Shown one piece after another: positions 1 through 8,065 of a stretch of DNA of 64,000 nucleotides (within the stretch, counting starts at the first letter, position 1; every line of letters begins with the position of its first letter). The stretch comes from JAIXUI01 sp943373175. Its GTDB lineage: Bacteria; Bacteroidota; Bacteroidia; UBA7662; JAIXUI01. The notes below the pieces were generated by a model, which was not told where the DNA came from, made no database searches, and worked only from the letters and a program-made list of their open reading frames with translations. A program made the position numbers and the translations under genes. The stretch covers positions 1 through 64,000 of the forward strand of contig CALSBM010000001.1 of NCBI GenBank assembly GCA_943373175.1, read 5' to 3'.

Positions 1-470
1 AATCCCTTCGGGATTAATGGAATCTATACCGACCCTGAAAGGGTCAAAGGTTTGTAGAACGAAATCATCACCCACACCTGCGACCCTAAAAGGGTCGAAC
101 AATATTCGTTTTACCCTTATCTATAAACCTGAAATCCCTTCGGGATTAACGGAATCTATTCAGACCCTGAAAGGGTCAAAGGTTTGTAGAACGAAATCAT
201 CACCCACACCTGCGACCCTGAAAGGGTCGAACAAAATCTTTTCGCACATTTTCTATAAACCTGTAATCCCTTCGGGATTAATAGAATCTATTTAGACCCT
301 GAAAGGGTCAAAGTTTTATAGAAAGGAAGCATAAGCCACGGTTTCTGCGACCCTAAAAGGGTCGAACAAAATCATTTTACCATGGTCTATAAACCTGTAA
401 TCCCTTCGGGATTAATGGAATCTATCCAGACCCTGAAAGGGTCAAAGGTTTGTAGAACGTAAGCGATGGT
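1..470. repeat. Tandem 132-bp repeat with three palindromes
   Basis: Four copies of a unit of 132-134 bp begin with AATCCCTTCGGGATT at 1, 133, 265 and 399. Each unit holds three short palindromes: AATCCCTTCGGGATT, GACCCTGAAAGGGTC and GACCCTAAAAGGGTC (the third is GACCCTGAAAGGGTC in the second unit). The linkers are also conserved, for example TCAAAGGTTTGTAGAACG. The first copy is at the window edge, so the array probably extends leftwards. The small open frame at 17-295 is an accident of the repeat. The role is unknown. Perfect short stems of this kind are common in Bacteroidota intergenic DNA and could form RNA hairpins or protein-binding sites. Confidence 0.85.
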
Positions 471-486
471 CGCGGGAACATGTCGG

Positions 487-840
487 ACGATTGGGAGAAT
501 GGGTCGGGCCGTTGGGAGAACAGGTCGGAACATTGGGAGAATGGGTCGGGCCGTTGGGAGAATGGGTCGGGCCGTTGGGTGAATGGGTCGGATGATTGGG
601 AGAATGGGTCGGGCCGTTGGGAGAACAGGTCGGACGATTGGGAGAATGGGTCGGGCCGTTGGGAGAATAGGTCGGACGACCGGGAGAATGGATCGGAACA
701 TTGGGAGAATGGGTCGGGCCGTTGGGTGAACAGGTCGGACGACCGGGAGAATGGATCGGAACATTGGGAGAATGGGTCGGGCCGTTGGGAGAATAGGTCG
801 GACGATTGGGAGAACGAGTCGGACGATTGGGTAGTAGGGA
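487..840. repeat. G-rich 21-bp minisatellite
   Basis: Sixteen full units and one partial unit of 21 bp follow the pattern NNNNTTGGGAGAATGGGTCGG. Variation concentrates in the first four bases (GCCG, ACGA, AACA, ATGA) and in the AATGGG/AACAGG/AATAGG segment. Because 21 is a multiple of three, both strands stay open in more than one frame here. I see no start signal or homology that favours a real protein. The + strand is rich in GGG runs spaced 6-9 bases apart, so G-quadruplex formation is conceivable. Confidence 0.85.
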
Positions 841-1003
841 CACGGTACAGCGTATCTCCGTACGCATTTACATGGGGCAACTTATTCCGTGGAAATACGC
901 CCGAGGTGTCCGGTAGAGGGTGGATGCAATAAGGATGGTTCCATTAAACCCACAAGCCATCCTCCGACAAAGCGTTATAACCTCAGTTTTAAATCCCTAT
1001 TGA
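841..1003. other. Intergenic, no gene recognised
   Basis: Between the minisatellite and the first recombinase-tail module I find no convincing gene. The open frame at 889-1236 overlaps the recombinase tail in the wrong frame and is a shadow. Confidence 0.5.
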
Positions 1004-1352
1004 ACCTTACGACACTCCTTCGCAACCCACCTATTAGTAAACGGCACCGACCTATGCTACATCCAACAACTCCTCGGCCACGCCACCACCAAAACCACCG
1101 AAGGCTATACACCTCTCACCAAAAGAGGCAAAGAAAAGTTGAAAATCCCTTTGGATTTTTTTGGAAGGGATTTGATAAAAAACGACATTGTAACAAGAGA
1201 CAAAAAGAGCTGCTCTACCTCATTGAAAATGGATAACGCCTTAATAATGAACACAGTAGGCCAACTACGCACGAAGGCGAACTATACGCAATGCGTGATA
1301 CATCCCCACACAGCATATATCACGCAGGAGTGCGCATATTAGAATGTTACCG
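1004..1352 (+). repeat. Recombinase-tail module 1 (tyrosine recombinase remnant, palindrome and core)
   Basis: From 1004 the + strand reads TLRHSFATHLL, then a GTDL..IQQLLGHA segment and KTTEGYTPLTKRG, ending near PLDFF. This is the C-terminal part of a tyrosine recombinase, with the Arg-His and LLGH boxes. The frame is blocked by TGA at 1001-1003, so no complete gene exists here. About 100 bp of conserved non-coding DNA follows. Next comes an imperfect palindrome at 1281-1340 (ACTATACGCA...TGCGCATATT arms with a central CCCCACACAG) and a core GTTACC at 1346. The sce7726-type operon starts 90 bp later. The same module recurs near 6591, 8046, 12826 and 13852. Confidence 0.8.
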
Positions 1353-1442
1353 CCAATGCTAAGAAGACGAAAAACCGACAAAAAGTGCCATAAGAAAGCA
1401 AGAAAATGGCAAATTTGAACCTTAGTAATTTATAGAAAAATA

Positions 1443-2300
1443 ATGAGATACCAAATTAAACAACTAAGAGACTATTCCTCCTTATTTTCTAGGGGTCAAG
1501 TACTTTCTTGGCTAAAAATGGACTTTTCATCTATTAATTATAAAATTGAAAGATATGATGATAAATGGCTTAACAGCCAAAACCAAACATATTTAGACTA
1601 TCTAAAATATGTGTATTCAATTTTGGCAGACAATTATCAGAATGAATATGTTTTTAAAAATGAATTCTTAAATAATTGGTTGATAAAGGAACTTGGGGAG
1701 ACAAACTCTCAAATATTTAGTGAGTTCAGAGTTGGCAGCTCAATTGCAGATTTAGTGATGTTCAATGGTTGTTCTAAAATATTTGAGATAAAAACTGAGC
1801 TAGACAGTGATTCAAGATTGACATTACAGCTTGACAACTACCAGAAGGCATTTAACCAGATTTTCCTGATTATCCCTAAATCAAAGGTTCATATATATGT
1901 AAAACAAGATGCCTCGGTTGGACTAATTACTTATGACCCATCATCTGAAAACCTATTTTCAATTTATCGCAATGCTACACTAAATCTTGATATTGAAACA
2001 TCAGTAATAATGTCTATTTTGCATTCGAATGAATATAAATCAATTGTTAGACGACATTATGGTTACCTACCGCAAATGACAAGTTTCAATCAGTTTAAAG
2101 TTTGTGGCGAATTAATATTCGAAATACCAAAAGAAAAGCTCAATAAACTGTTCATTGATGAAATGAAAAAAAGAAGTTCAAGCGATGCTCTATCATCTAG
2201 ATATTACAAAGAATTCAATCAGTTGTTTTTAGCCCTAAAAATGAACCGAAATTCAAAGAGAGAAATGATAGAATCTCTGAAAACAAACATTCAAATATAG
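1443..2300 (+). CDS. sce7726-family protein, PD-(D/E)XK nuclease-like
   Basis: This 285-residue protein has no signal peptide or membrane segment. Around residues 95-121 it shows a PD-(D/E)XK-like core: SEFRVGSSIADLVMF (Asp103) followed by KIFEIKTELD (Glu115, Lys117), with Glu74 in a preceding helix as a possible further ligand. It resembles the sce7726 family, named from Sorangium cellulosum, which co-occurs with sce7725-type proteins. The next gene is exactly such a protein, 4 bp downstream. Nuclease function is inferred from the motif only. The gene is the first of three on one short operon bounded by a recombinase-tail module on the left and an attC-like site on the right, so it looks like a mobile cassette. 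Defence or toxin activity is plausible but unproven. Confidence 0.7.
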   Translation: MRYQIKQLRDYSSLFSRGQVLSWLKMDFSSINYKIERYDDKWLNSQNQTYLDYLKYVYSILADNYQNEYVFKNEFLNNWLIKELGETNSQIFSEFRVGSSIADLVMFNGCSKIFEIKTELDSDSRLTLQLDNYQKAFNQIFLIIPKSKVHIYVKQDASVGLITYDPSSENLFSIYRNATLNLDIETSVIMSILHSNEYKSIVRRHYGYLPQMTSFNQFKVCGELIFEIPKEKLNKLFIDEMKKRSSSDALSSRYYKEFNQLFLALKMNRNSKREMIESLKTNIQI

Positions 2301-2304
2301 GAAT

Positions 2305-3240
2305 ATGTATTATCCAATTTTAAGAGCACGACAATTTGAACTGATAGCTTTGAGGGAATTAGCTACCGAAGGAGCAACACAAGGAGTGATTATTCCAATT
2401 TTAGAGCCTGTTAAAGAAACTCACAATAACTTAACCTTAGCTCATAAAGTCTTTCAAGATAAAAATCAAACCGCTTATCTAATTGTTAATCCAACAATCG
2501 GTGAGCTTGCAGGTGATAGTAGTTTTTATTTGGAGTACCTTAATGAGTTAGAAAATTCCAAATTCATCCCAGCCTTTCATTACAGAAATAATTCAGAATT
2601 TATAACCCAGAGTATCGAAAGTTTTGGTCTTAGCAATTGTATGATAATCTGCCAAAATGATGTAAATCCTGATGATTCAGAGTTCAAACAATTGGTAGCT
2701 AAAGCAGAAGTATCTTCACTAAATGTAAATGACCCAAACAGGAATAGAACTCTTCACCGAATTATAAGAGGACTCAACAAAAACTATATTCGTCTTGACG
2801 ACTTGTTCGAAAAGCAAGCCAGAAATAATGATTATTTAGAAATTCAAGAGCACAGATTTTCAGAAGAACACATTTATTACATAGAAGACGGCTTCAGCGG
2901 TTTCTCGGACTACTCAGTTCTACCAAGTGAATACATTGATGGAGGTAGCACACCAAGAGCAGTTGTTATCCACTTAACATATTTAAATGGTGAAAATCAA
3001 ATTTGGATTAGGCACTTCACATCTGAAACAAATGATTCCATATCAAATGTTCAAGATAAATTTGCGGAGGCTGCTGCTAAGGCTGTGGCTTATTGCAGGC
3101 AAAGAGGTTTCAATAATTCTGCGATATCAGAGCTTGTATCATATTACGACAATGAGCATTATCCCGGATTAGGAACCGTAAAAAAAATATCTATTAAAAA
3201 CCACTTATTGGTAATAAGCAAATTTTTAAAGAATAGATAG
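2305..3240 (+). CDS. sce7725-family (beta family-like) protein
   Basis: This 311-residue protein starts MYYPILRARQFELIALREL, the typical opening of sce7725-family proteins, which are related to the phage 'beta' family. The N-terminal half looks like a barrel-type fold with repeated strand-helix units (IIPILEPVKE, TAYLIVNP, FIPAFHYR). The C-terminal half contains YIEDGFSGFSDYSV and ends with a basic KNHLLVISKFLKNR tail. No catalytic residues are known to me. It is coupled to the nuclease-like gene upstream (4 bp gap) and the RES-domain gene downstream (5 bp gap), so the three are almost certainly co-expressed. Family assignment is fairly firm; function is unknown. Confidence 0.72.
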   Translation: MYYPILRARQFELIALRELATEGATQGVIIPILEPVKETHNNLTLAHKVFQDKNQTAYLIVNPTIGELAGDSSFYLEYLNELENSKFIPAFHYRNNSEFITQSIESFGLSNCMIICQNDVNPDDSEFKQLVAKAEVSSLNVNDPNRNRTLHRIIRGLNKNYIRLDDLFEKQARNNDYLEIQEHRFSEEHIYYIEDGFSGFSDYSVLPSEYIDGGSTPRAVVIHLTYLNGENQIWIRHFTSETNDSISNVQDKFAEAAAKAVAYCRQRGFNNSAISELVSYYDNEHYPGLGTVKKISIKNHLLVISKFLKNR

Positions 3241-3245
3241 TAATT

Positions 3246-4277
3246 ATGAAAGTATGCTCATCTTGTTTTTCTGATAAAGAATTAAAAGGTTTTATATTTA
3301 CATCAAATGAAATTGGTGATTGTGAAGTGTGTGGTACAGCTTCACAACATCTATTAGATATAACGGAATTATATGATTTCTTTCAGGAATTAATAGGAAA
3401 TTTTAAACTTGTTGAAAGTGGATTAACCCTTAGCTCTAAAATTCAATCAGATTGGAGTTTTTTCAGCTCGAATGAAGTGGCAAATAAGATTTTAAACTAT
3501 GTAATATCTCAAATACATACAGAAATCACTTCATCAGACGACCAAGTGGAATATTCAGATGATATTTTGGAGAATTTCGGACATTGGGAGACTCTTAAAG
3601 ATGAATTGAAATGGAAAAATAGGTTTGTTATTGACGTAAACAGATTAGGTAAAGGTGAATTTAATTGGGACGCATTTTTACGAGACATAAATACTCTTTT
3701 CAACCTAAAAAATACAGCGAAATTATTTAGGGCTAGAATTCACAATAAAAGTGGAATGCCTGTGTATCCAGTTAATGAAATGGGTTGTCCACCAAAAGAG
3801 CTAGCTAGTGGCGGCAGAGCCAACCCAGCGGGAATTCCTTTTCTATATTTAAGTGAAGATGAAAACACCGTTCTGTATGAAGTTAGAGCATCATATTTAG
3901 ATGAAATTAGCGTTGGTGTCTTTCAATTGAGGGAAGACATCGAATCCGTTGACATAGTGGACTTTACTAAAGATTCTCCCCTATTTCAACCTGAATATGT
4001 CAAAGAAGCAATACAAGGCAAACTTTTGCGAGACAGAATAAGCAAAGACCTCTCTAAACCAATGAGAAGGTATGATAGCGAATTAGAATATGTACCGACT
4101 CAATTTATTTGTGAATACATCAAAGTGTTTACGGGAGCAAAGGGAATTCGTTTAAGAAGTTCGCTTCATAAACAAGGGAATAATATAGTTTTTTTCGAGC
4201 CTGAATTAATGGAATGTAAGTCCGTCAAAAAAGTAAAAATTAGAAATATTAACTTGAGTTCAATAGAAATAAATTAA
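3246..4277 (+). CDS. RES-domain protein with N-terminal zinc ribbon (putative NAD+-consuming toxin)
   Basis: Residues 4-29 carry two CxxC pairs (CSSC, CEVC), a zinc-ribbon as found in the N-terminal domain of HEPN/RES proteins. Residues 160-320 form a RES domain. The conserved Arg (FRARI, 162/164, and GGRANP, 191), Glu (LYEVRA, 212) and Ser (RLRSS, 305/306) are all present, as is the typical GIPFLYLSEDENTVLYEVR stretch. RES toxins break down NAD+ by phosphorolysis or hydrolysis; that is family knowledge. No Xre/Xre-MbcA-like antitoxin gene lies beside it, which is unlike classical RES-Xre pairs. Instead it is third in an operon with sce7726- and sce7725-like genes, which suggests a different control arrangement. 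Confidence 0.75.
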   Translation: MKVCSSCFSDKELKGFIFTSNEIGDCEVCGTASQHLLDITELYDFFQELIGNFKLVESGLTLSSKIQSDWSFFSSNEVANKILNYVISQIHTEITSSDDQVEYSDDILENFGHWETLKDELKWKNRFVIDVNRLGKGEFNWDAFLRDINTLFNLKNTAKLFRARIHNKSGMPVYPVNEMGCPPKELASGGRANPAGIPFLYLSEDENTVLYEVRASYLDEISVGVFQLREDIESVDIVDFTKDSPLFQPEYVKEAIQGKLLRDRISKDLSKPMRRYDSELEYVPTQFICEYIKVFTGAKGIRLRSSLHKQGNNIVFFEPELMECKSVKKVKIRNINLSSIEIN

Positions 4278-4285
4278 AAAGCACA

Positions 4286-4419
4286 AGGCGGTAACAGGCG
4301 TTTGGCTCAATGGCGGGTGAAGTGGTTAATTGAACATTCTACCTCGGATCAACTTTTGTGGTGTATAGACAGTTTTGTGCTTCGAAATCCGCCACTACGC
4401 CAAGCGCCAAAACGTCAGG
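4286..4419 (+). other. attC-like recombination site (split by a miniature element)
   Basis: The left arm GGCGTTTGGCTCAATGGCGG (within 4288-4317) pairs with CCGCCACTACGCCAAGCGCC (4389-4408), with a few unpaired bases, and is bounded by GGTAACAG on the left and AAAACGTCAGG on the right. About 70 bp separates the arms. Imperfect stems flanked by such cores are the hallmark of integron attC sites. The right core appears interrupted by the miniature element at 4420-4776, because ACGTTATGTACC, the expected continuation, resumes at 4780. Confidence 0.6.
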
Positions 4420-4776
4420 CTGTGAAAAAACTCCCCCTCTTTTCGGTTAATGGGTTGGTGTAAAAGCAAGGTCGTTGTATTTTGTATATAAATAAAGCAG
4501 CAGAATTATGGCTTATTTGGCGGCAAAGGATAGATTTCAAACTCGGATTACTTCTTTAAAGGAAGCAATAAATAAAGACAATTCTGTCCGATTTATTGAT
4601 ATGTTTGTAGATACACACCATTTGACAACATCCATTCAAAACCAACCATTTTAATCCTCGACAACCCCTCCGAAATTTTCACCTCAAAAATAGACGCCTA
4701 AAAAATGAATGCCACAAATCAGCCAATAATTCGAAATAAAGTCTTTTGTAAAGGCGAAAAATGAGTTGTTCTACAG
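4420..4776 (+). mobile_element. Internally deleted insertion sequence (miniature element) with 14-bp inverted ends
   Basis: The ends are CTGTGAAAAAACTC at 4420-4433 and its near-complement GAGTTGTTCTACAG at 4763-4776. Inside, ATG at 4508 opens a 48-codon frame beginning MAYLAAKDRFQTRITSLKEA and containing VRFIDMFVDT, which looks like the N-terminus of an IS1182/IS5-type transposase. It stops at TAA 4652. The rest of the transposase is missing. The right part (4680-4776) is similar to 22,620-22,715. So this is a non-autonomous remnant that kept both ends. It sits in the right core of an attC-like site. Confidence 0.6.
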
Positions 4777-4833
4777 ACTACGTTATGTACCATTTTACCG
4801 AGACATCCCATAAACAGTGACACACAAACCAAA

Positions 4834-5673
4834 ATGAGTAAAAAAAACATCAAGGCGACATTTTACAAAACAGAGCCTTTGGGTAATGACAGTTTAGAAT
4901 TGGTTGGTTGGAGTGGCAATCATTGGGACGACATTTCTTTTTTTCCGAAAAATTATCAAATTGGCTTCATTAAGCAAGGAAAAGGGCAATTCTTTGTAGG
5001 CAATAACATTCTTCCAATTACAGAAGGACAGTTTTTTTTAATTCACCCAAACAAAGTTCATTCGGGTAAACCTGATTCAACTATTGGTTGGACAGTTGAT
5101 ACGATTGCAGTAAAGCGAAAATTGGTTGAAGAACTTTTTAATCCAAACATCAATATCACATTTCCAGACTTTGTAGTTGAAGACGACAATTTTAAAACAC
5201 AATTTTTAAACACTCTTGACTTGCTTAACAATTTTGAAAGCACATTAGAAAACGAAGGGAAACTTTATTTGCTTTTGACAGACTTACTAAAACTCAAAGC
5301 AAATGTTCTACAAAATGACCAAATCAAGGAAAATCAAAATGAAGCCGTTGACAGAGCCATTAATTTCATTACCAAAAATTACAAGTCAAGTTTTTCATTA
5401 GACGAATTAGCTGAACAATCATTTTTAAGCAAGTTTCACTTGCTACGAGTTTTCAAAAATAAAACTGGCTTGACACCTTACACTTATCAAATCCAATTGC
5501 GACTAAACGAAGCAAGGCGTTTGATATTTCAAGACAAATCATTAACCGAAGTTGCCTATGAGCTTGGCTTTGCAGACCAATCTCATTTTACAAACACATT
5601 TAAAAAGTATGCAAATGGAGCAAACCCAAGCGACCTTTTAAAAACAGCAATATCATACAATTTCAAGGAGTAA
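4834..5673 (+). CDS. AraC-family transcriptional regulator
   Basis: The 279-residue protein has an N-terminal cupin-like sensor region (IGFIKQGKGQFFVGNN, then ITEGQFFLIHPNKVHSG) that probably binds a small ligand. Residues 170-270 hold two helix-turn-helix motifs of the AraC type: FSLDELAEQSFLSKFHLLRVFK, and SLTEVAYELGFADQSHFTNTFKK, followed by GANPSDLL. It probably regulates the small membrane protein gene that follows 39 bp downstream. The ligand and targets are unknown. Its start ATG follows the reconstituted attC-like core by about 50 bp, so it looks like the first gene of a cassette. Confidence 0.88.
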   Translation: MSKKNIKATFYKTEPLGNDSLELVGWSGNHWDDISFFPKNYQIGFIKQGKGQFFVGNNILPITEGQFFLIHPNKVHSGKPDSTIGWTVDTIAVKRKLVEELFNPNINITFPDFVVEDDNFKTQFLNTLDLLNNFESTLENEGKLYLLLTDLLKLKANVLQNDQIKENQNEAVDRAINFITKNYKSSFSLDELAEQSFLSKFHLLRVFKNKTGLTPYTYQIQLRLNEARRLIFQDKSLTEVAYELGFADQSHFTNTFKKYANGANPSDLLKTAISYNFKE

Positions 5674-5712
5674 ACGGAGACTACTTTTGTTCCATCATTA
5701 ACAATTGAAAAA

Positions 5713-6132
5713 ATGGAAACAACATCGTTTACAACAATGCAAATTGTCCTTAGCGGACTTCTTGGAGGACTTCTCATCAACCTTTGTGATGTAACAGTTA
5801 CAGTTACGACAGTCGCCAAAAAATGGAACGCAGTTTTAGAAAGCCAGGGTTTAAAGCCTTCGCCGTTTACGCCACCTTACTACGTTTCAGCAAGTTTTAT
5901 TGCAGGTATTATTCTGGCGTGGACAATTACTTTAATTTCAGCAAAGTACGGTATGACAAGACAAACAGCCTTAATTGCATCACTACTTTTATTTACAATT
6001 AGCCGCCTTTATGGAGCAGGACACGTTGTAATGGGACAAATGCCTATTAGAATATTTTCAATAATGTCATTTGGTTTGCTGTTAGGTTTTATTGCAGGTG
6101 GACAAATTATTTATTGGTACTTGACAAAATAA
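5713..6132 (+). CDS. Small integral membrane protein, unknown function
   Basis: This 139-residue protein has four predicted membrane segments: about residues 10-32 (VLSGLLGGLLINLCDVTVTV), 56-76 (ASFIAGIILAWTITLISA), 82-100 and 110-135 (SIMSFGLLLGFIAGGQIIYWYL). No catalytic motif is visible and I do not recognise a named family. It lies just after an AraC regulator in the same orientation, and their distance suggests joint transcription. It ends 13 bp before a group II intron remnant. Confidence 0.65.
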   Translation: METTSFTTMQIVLSGLLGGLLINLCDVTVTVTTVAKKWNAVLESQGLKPSPFTPPYYVSASFIAGIILAWTITLISAKYGMTRQTALIASLLLFTISRLYGAGHVVMGQMPIRIFSIMSFGLLLGFIAGGQIIYWYLTK

Positions 6133-6144
6133 AAACGGAACATA

Positions 6145-6510
6145 TTCGAGTAACGCAGGGGAGCTTCACCCCTACGTTCTCGCAGAACAATTCGGCAGGC
6201 TCAGTGCGGCGCCGTGCTTGTACGCTCGCATCACACGGCTCTTCAGAAATGTTTGTACCGTCTAAGAATACCGTTTCCGTGAAGAGATAGTAAAACCAGG
6301 CGGTTTGTTGTCCGTGTACAAATAATAGCGGCTGCTCTTTCCACTTGCGCCGGTGCCAACGGATGGCCGCGTTCCCTTGAATTTCTTGTACTTCTTGTTG
6401 CACCATTTTACTACGCTGAAATTGATTTGGGCATAAATCTTTAACATGCTGCTGTAGGAAAACTTCTCGAAATACGCTATCAAACCTCTTACTTTTTTGT
6501 TCAGTAGTGC
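6145..6510 (-). mobile_element. Group II intron 3' remnant 1 (maturase tail, domains V-VI)
   Basis: On the - strand the segment encodes a broken maturase C-terminus: VKWCNKKYKKFKG, then, after a frame change, WHRRKWKEQPLLFVHGQQ. It is followed by a domain V hairpin beginning GAGCCGTGTGATGCGAGCG (6211-6241 plus flank) and a domain VI-like tail ending at an exon junction near 6145. A 22-bp insertion interrupts the 3' side of the domain V stem (about 6188-6210), so the ribozyme should be dead. The 5' half of the intron is missing, as expected from incomplete reverse transcription. The frames at 6107-6406 and 6262-6483 are pieces of this remnant, not genes. Confidence 0.75.
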
Positions 6511-6522
6511 GGATAGCGGATA

Positions 6523-6543
6523 TTTCGGAGCATATTGACCCCT
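6523..6543. mobile_element. IS21-like terminal remnant
   Basis: TTCGGAGCATATTGACCCC resembles the multi-copy terminal motif (GGGGTCAATATGCTCCGAA on the other strand) of Bacteroidota IS21-family elements. A related end abuts intron remnant 4 at 22,241-22,258, and another lies at 18,931-18,950. No transposase is present. Confidence 0.4.
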
Positions 6544-6590
6544 TACTATAAGTTCAAGGAGAAAAGTTTGTAGGAAATAAACAACAACTC

Positions 6591-6870
6591 CTTTGCCGCG
6601 CCTCCTCCAAAACCACTGAAGTCTATAAACCTCTCACCAAGAGTGGCAAAGAAAAGTTGAAAAGTCATTGGATTTTTTGGAAGGGATTTAAGAAAAAACG
6701 ATATTGCAAATAGAAACAAAAACGCTCCTCTTCCTCATTTAAAATGGATATCGTCCTAATAATGAACACCATAAACCACCTTCCCACGAAAGCGAACTAT
6801 GCGCAATGCCTGATACATCGCCACGCGGCATATATCACGCGGGAATCCGCATTTTAAGAAGTTAGTGGTC
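6591..6870 (+). repeat. Recombinase-tail module 2
   Basis: The + strand reads QQLL.RASSKTTEVYKPLTKSGKEKLKS, a worn C-terminus of a tyrosine recombinase, followed by the conserved non-coding tail. A palindrome at 6796-6856 (ACTATGCGCA ... GCGGGAATCCGCATTTT) precedes the core GTTAGTGG at 6861. The tail ends at a TAG at 6709-6711, in a copy shorter than module 1. The DUF6157-like gene begins 50 bp after the core. Confidence 0.78.
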
Positions 6871-6911
6871 ATTGTAAAACGAAACCGAGCAACAAGAAAT
6901 AAATCAAGAAT

Positions 6912-7322
6912 ATGAAGATACATTCAACAAACTATTTTGACACTTTTATTGAAGTATCAGAAGACACAAAAGCGGATTTGGGGACAATTCCGCAAACAAA
7001 AGAGAAAAAGACAGTAGCGGAAATGCAATTTGAACTCATCGCTAAAAACCCCTATAAGTACAGTTCGGACGATATATTTTTTCAAGTATTTGCTGATAGA
7101 AACGATCTGACAAAAGCTGAATACGAAAAAGCACGAGAACATTTTTTTTCTAAAGGACAACCTTGTTTTCGTGCATCGCCTCTAACGAAAACGTATGGTT
7201 TTGGTATCCACAGTGACAAAAATGGCAAAGTGGCACTTTACGGTAGGGAAACTGAAGAATATAGAAATTTTTTAGCAGACACTAAAATAAAAAAAGTGAA
7301 AGCAATGAAATCAAGTAAATAA
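6912..7322 (+). CDS. DUF6157-family protein
   Basis: The 136-residue protein opens MKIHSTNYFDTFIEVSEDT and contains FELIAKNPYKYSSDDIFFQV, FFSKGQPCFRASPLTKTYGFG and ALYGRETEEY, all features of the DUF6157 family. It is soluble and has no known activity. Full family length is present. It is followed 5 bp later by a formylglycine-generating-enzyme-like gene, so the two form one transcription unit between recombinase-tail modules 2 and 3, a likely two-gene cassette. Confidence 0.8.
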   Translation: MKIHSTNYFDTFIEVSEDTKADLGTIPQTKEKKTVAEMQFELIAKNPYKYSSDDIFFQVFADRNDLTKAEYEKAREHFFSKGQPCFRASPLTKTYGFGIHSDKNGKVALYGRETEEYRNFLADTKIKKVKAMKSSK

Positions 7323-7327
7323 TATTT

Positions 7328-8065
7328 ATGGAAATATTCACTAATATTAATTGGGGTACAAGGTTTGACATTGAAACTGCAATGGTAGAAATACCTGCGG
7401 GAAAAATAGAGTTACGAGATGACAGAATAAAACAAAAGTGGACTGTAGAAATAGTGCCATTTTTGATGGCAAAATTTCCAGTAACACAAGAACTTTATTT
7501 TGACATTACAAACGAATCGCCAAGTACTTTTAAAGACGACAAAAGACCTGTTGAAACGGTTACTTGGAAAGAAGCAGTAAATTTTTGCAATCTGTTATCA
7601 GAAAAATCAGGGCTAAAATCTTGTTATGCTGTTATAAATGAAAACGAAGAAATTACATTTGACAGAACGGCAAATGGATTTCGTTTGCCAACAGAAGCGG
7701 AATGGGAATATGCTTGTAAAGCAGGCGAAACTGGAATAAGATATGGAGAATTAAATAACATTGCATGGTACAAAGCCAACTCATCCATGACATCTCATAT
7801 CGTTGGACAAAAAGAACCAAACTCTTGGGGACTTTACGATATGCTAGGTAACGTTTGGGAATGGTGTTCAGACATTTATGACGAAACCATTTACGGCTCA
7901 TATAGAATTTTTAGAGGTGGCGGTTGGGCAGACGAAGAAAGAAGTGTAATGGCAACGACACGCAGAAGAAGTCACCCATTAAAATTTAAAATTGACGACC
8001 TAGGATTTAGAATTGCGAGAAACCTGACAGAAAAAAAACTAACCGCTAAACATTCATCCGAGTAG
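7328..8065 (+). CDS. Formylglycine-generating-enzyme (SUMF1/EgtB-like) family protein
   Basis: The 245-residue protein has the family marks: PVTQELYFDIT, PVETVTWKEAVNFCNLLS, GFRLPTEAEWEYACKAG, GLYDMLGNVWEWCSD, and FRGGGWADEERS followed by DLGFRIARN. Members activate sulfatases, make ergothioneine-type sulfoxides or serve as accessory domains; the specific substrate cannot be told here. A copper-binding Cys pair typical of true FGE is not evident near the C-terminus, so sulfatase activation is doubtful. The last codons (LTAKHSSE and TAG) are encoded by the left end of recombinase-tail module 3, so the gene's 3' end was fixed by the junction. Confidence 0.85.
   Translation: MEIFTNINWGTRFDIETAMVEIPAGKIELRDDRIKQKWTVEIVPFLMAKFPVTQELYFDITNESPSTFKDDKRPVETVTWKEAVNFCNLLSEKSGLKSCYAVINENEEITFDRTANGFRLPTEAEWEYACKAGETGIRYGELNNIAWYKANSSMTSHIVGQKEPNSWGLYDMLGNVWEWCSDIYDETIYGSYRIFRGGGWADEERSVMATTRRRSHPLKFKIDDLGFRIARNLTEKKLTAKHSSE

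Noticed and set aside
1..470. Possible CRISPR array
   Set aside because: Unit is 132 bp and the whole unit, not a short repeat with unique spacers, is conserved; no cas genes.
387..932. Overlapping open frames on both strands (125-152 residues)
   Set aside because: They are by-products of the 21-bp repeat, which keeps all frames free of stops; no start signal or homology.
889..1342. Two plus-strand genes of 115 and 67 residues
   Set aside because: The first is out of frame with the recombinase tail; the second is its stop-truncated end read through non-coding DNA.
1004..1342. Intact integron integrase or recombinase gene
   Set aside because: Only the C-terminal tail is present in every copy, and upstream stops or unrelated sequence exclude a full gene.
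6107..6483. Two minus-strand genes of 99 and 73 residues
   Set aside because: Both are frames inside the group II intron maturase remnant and its ribozyme domains.
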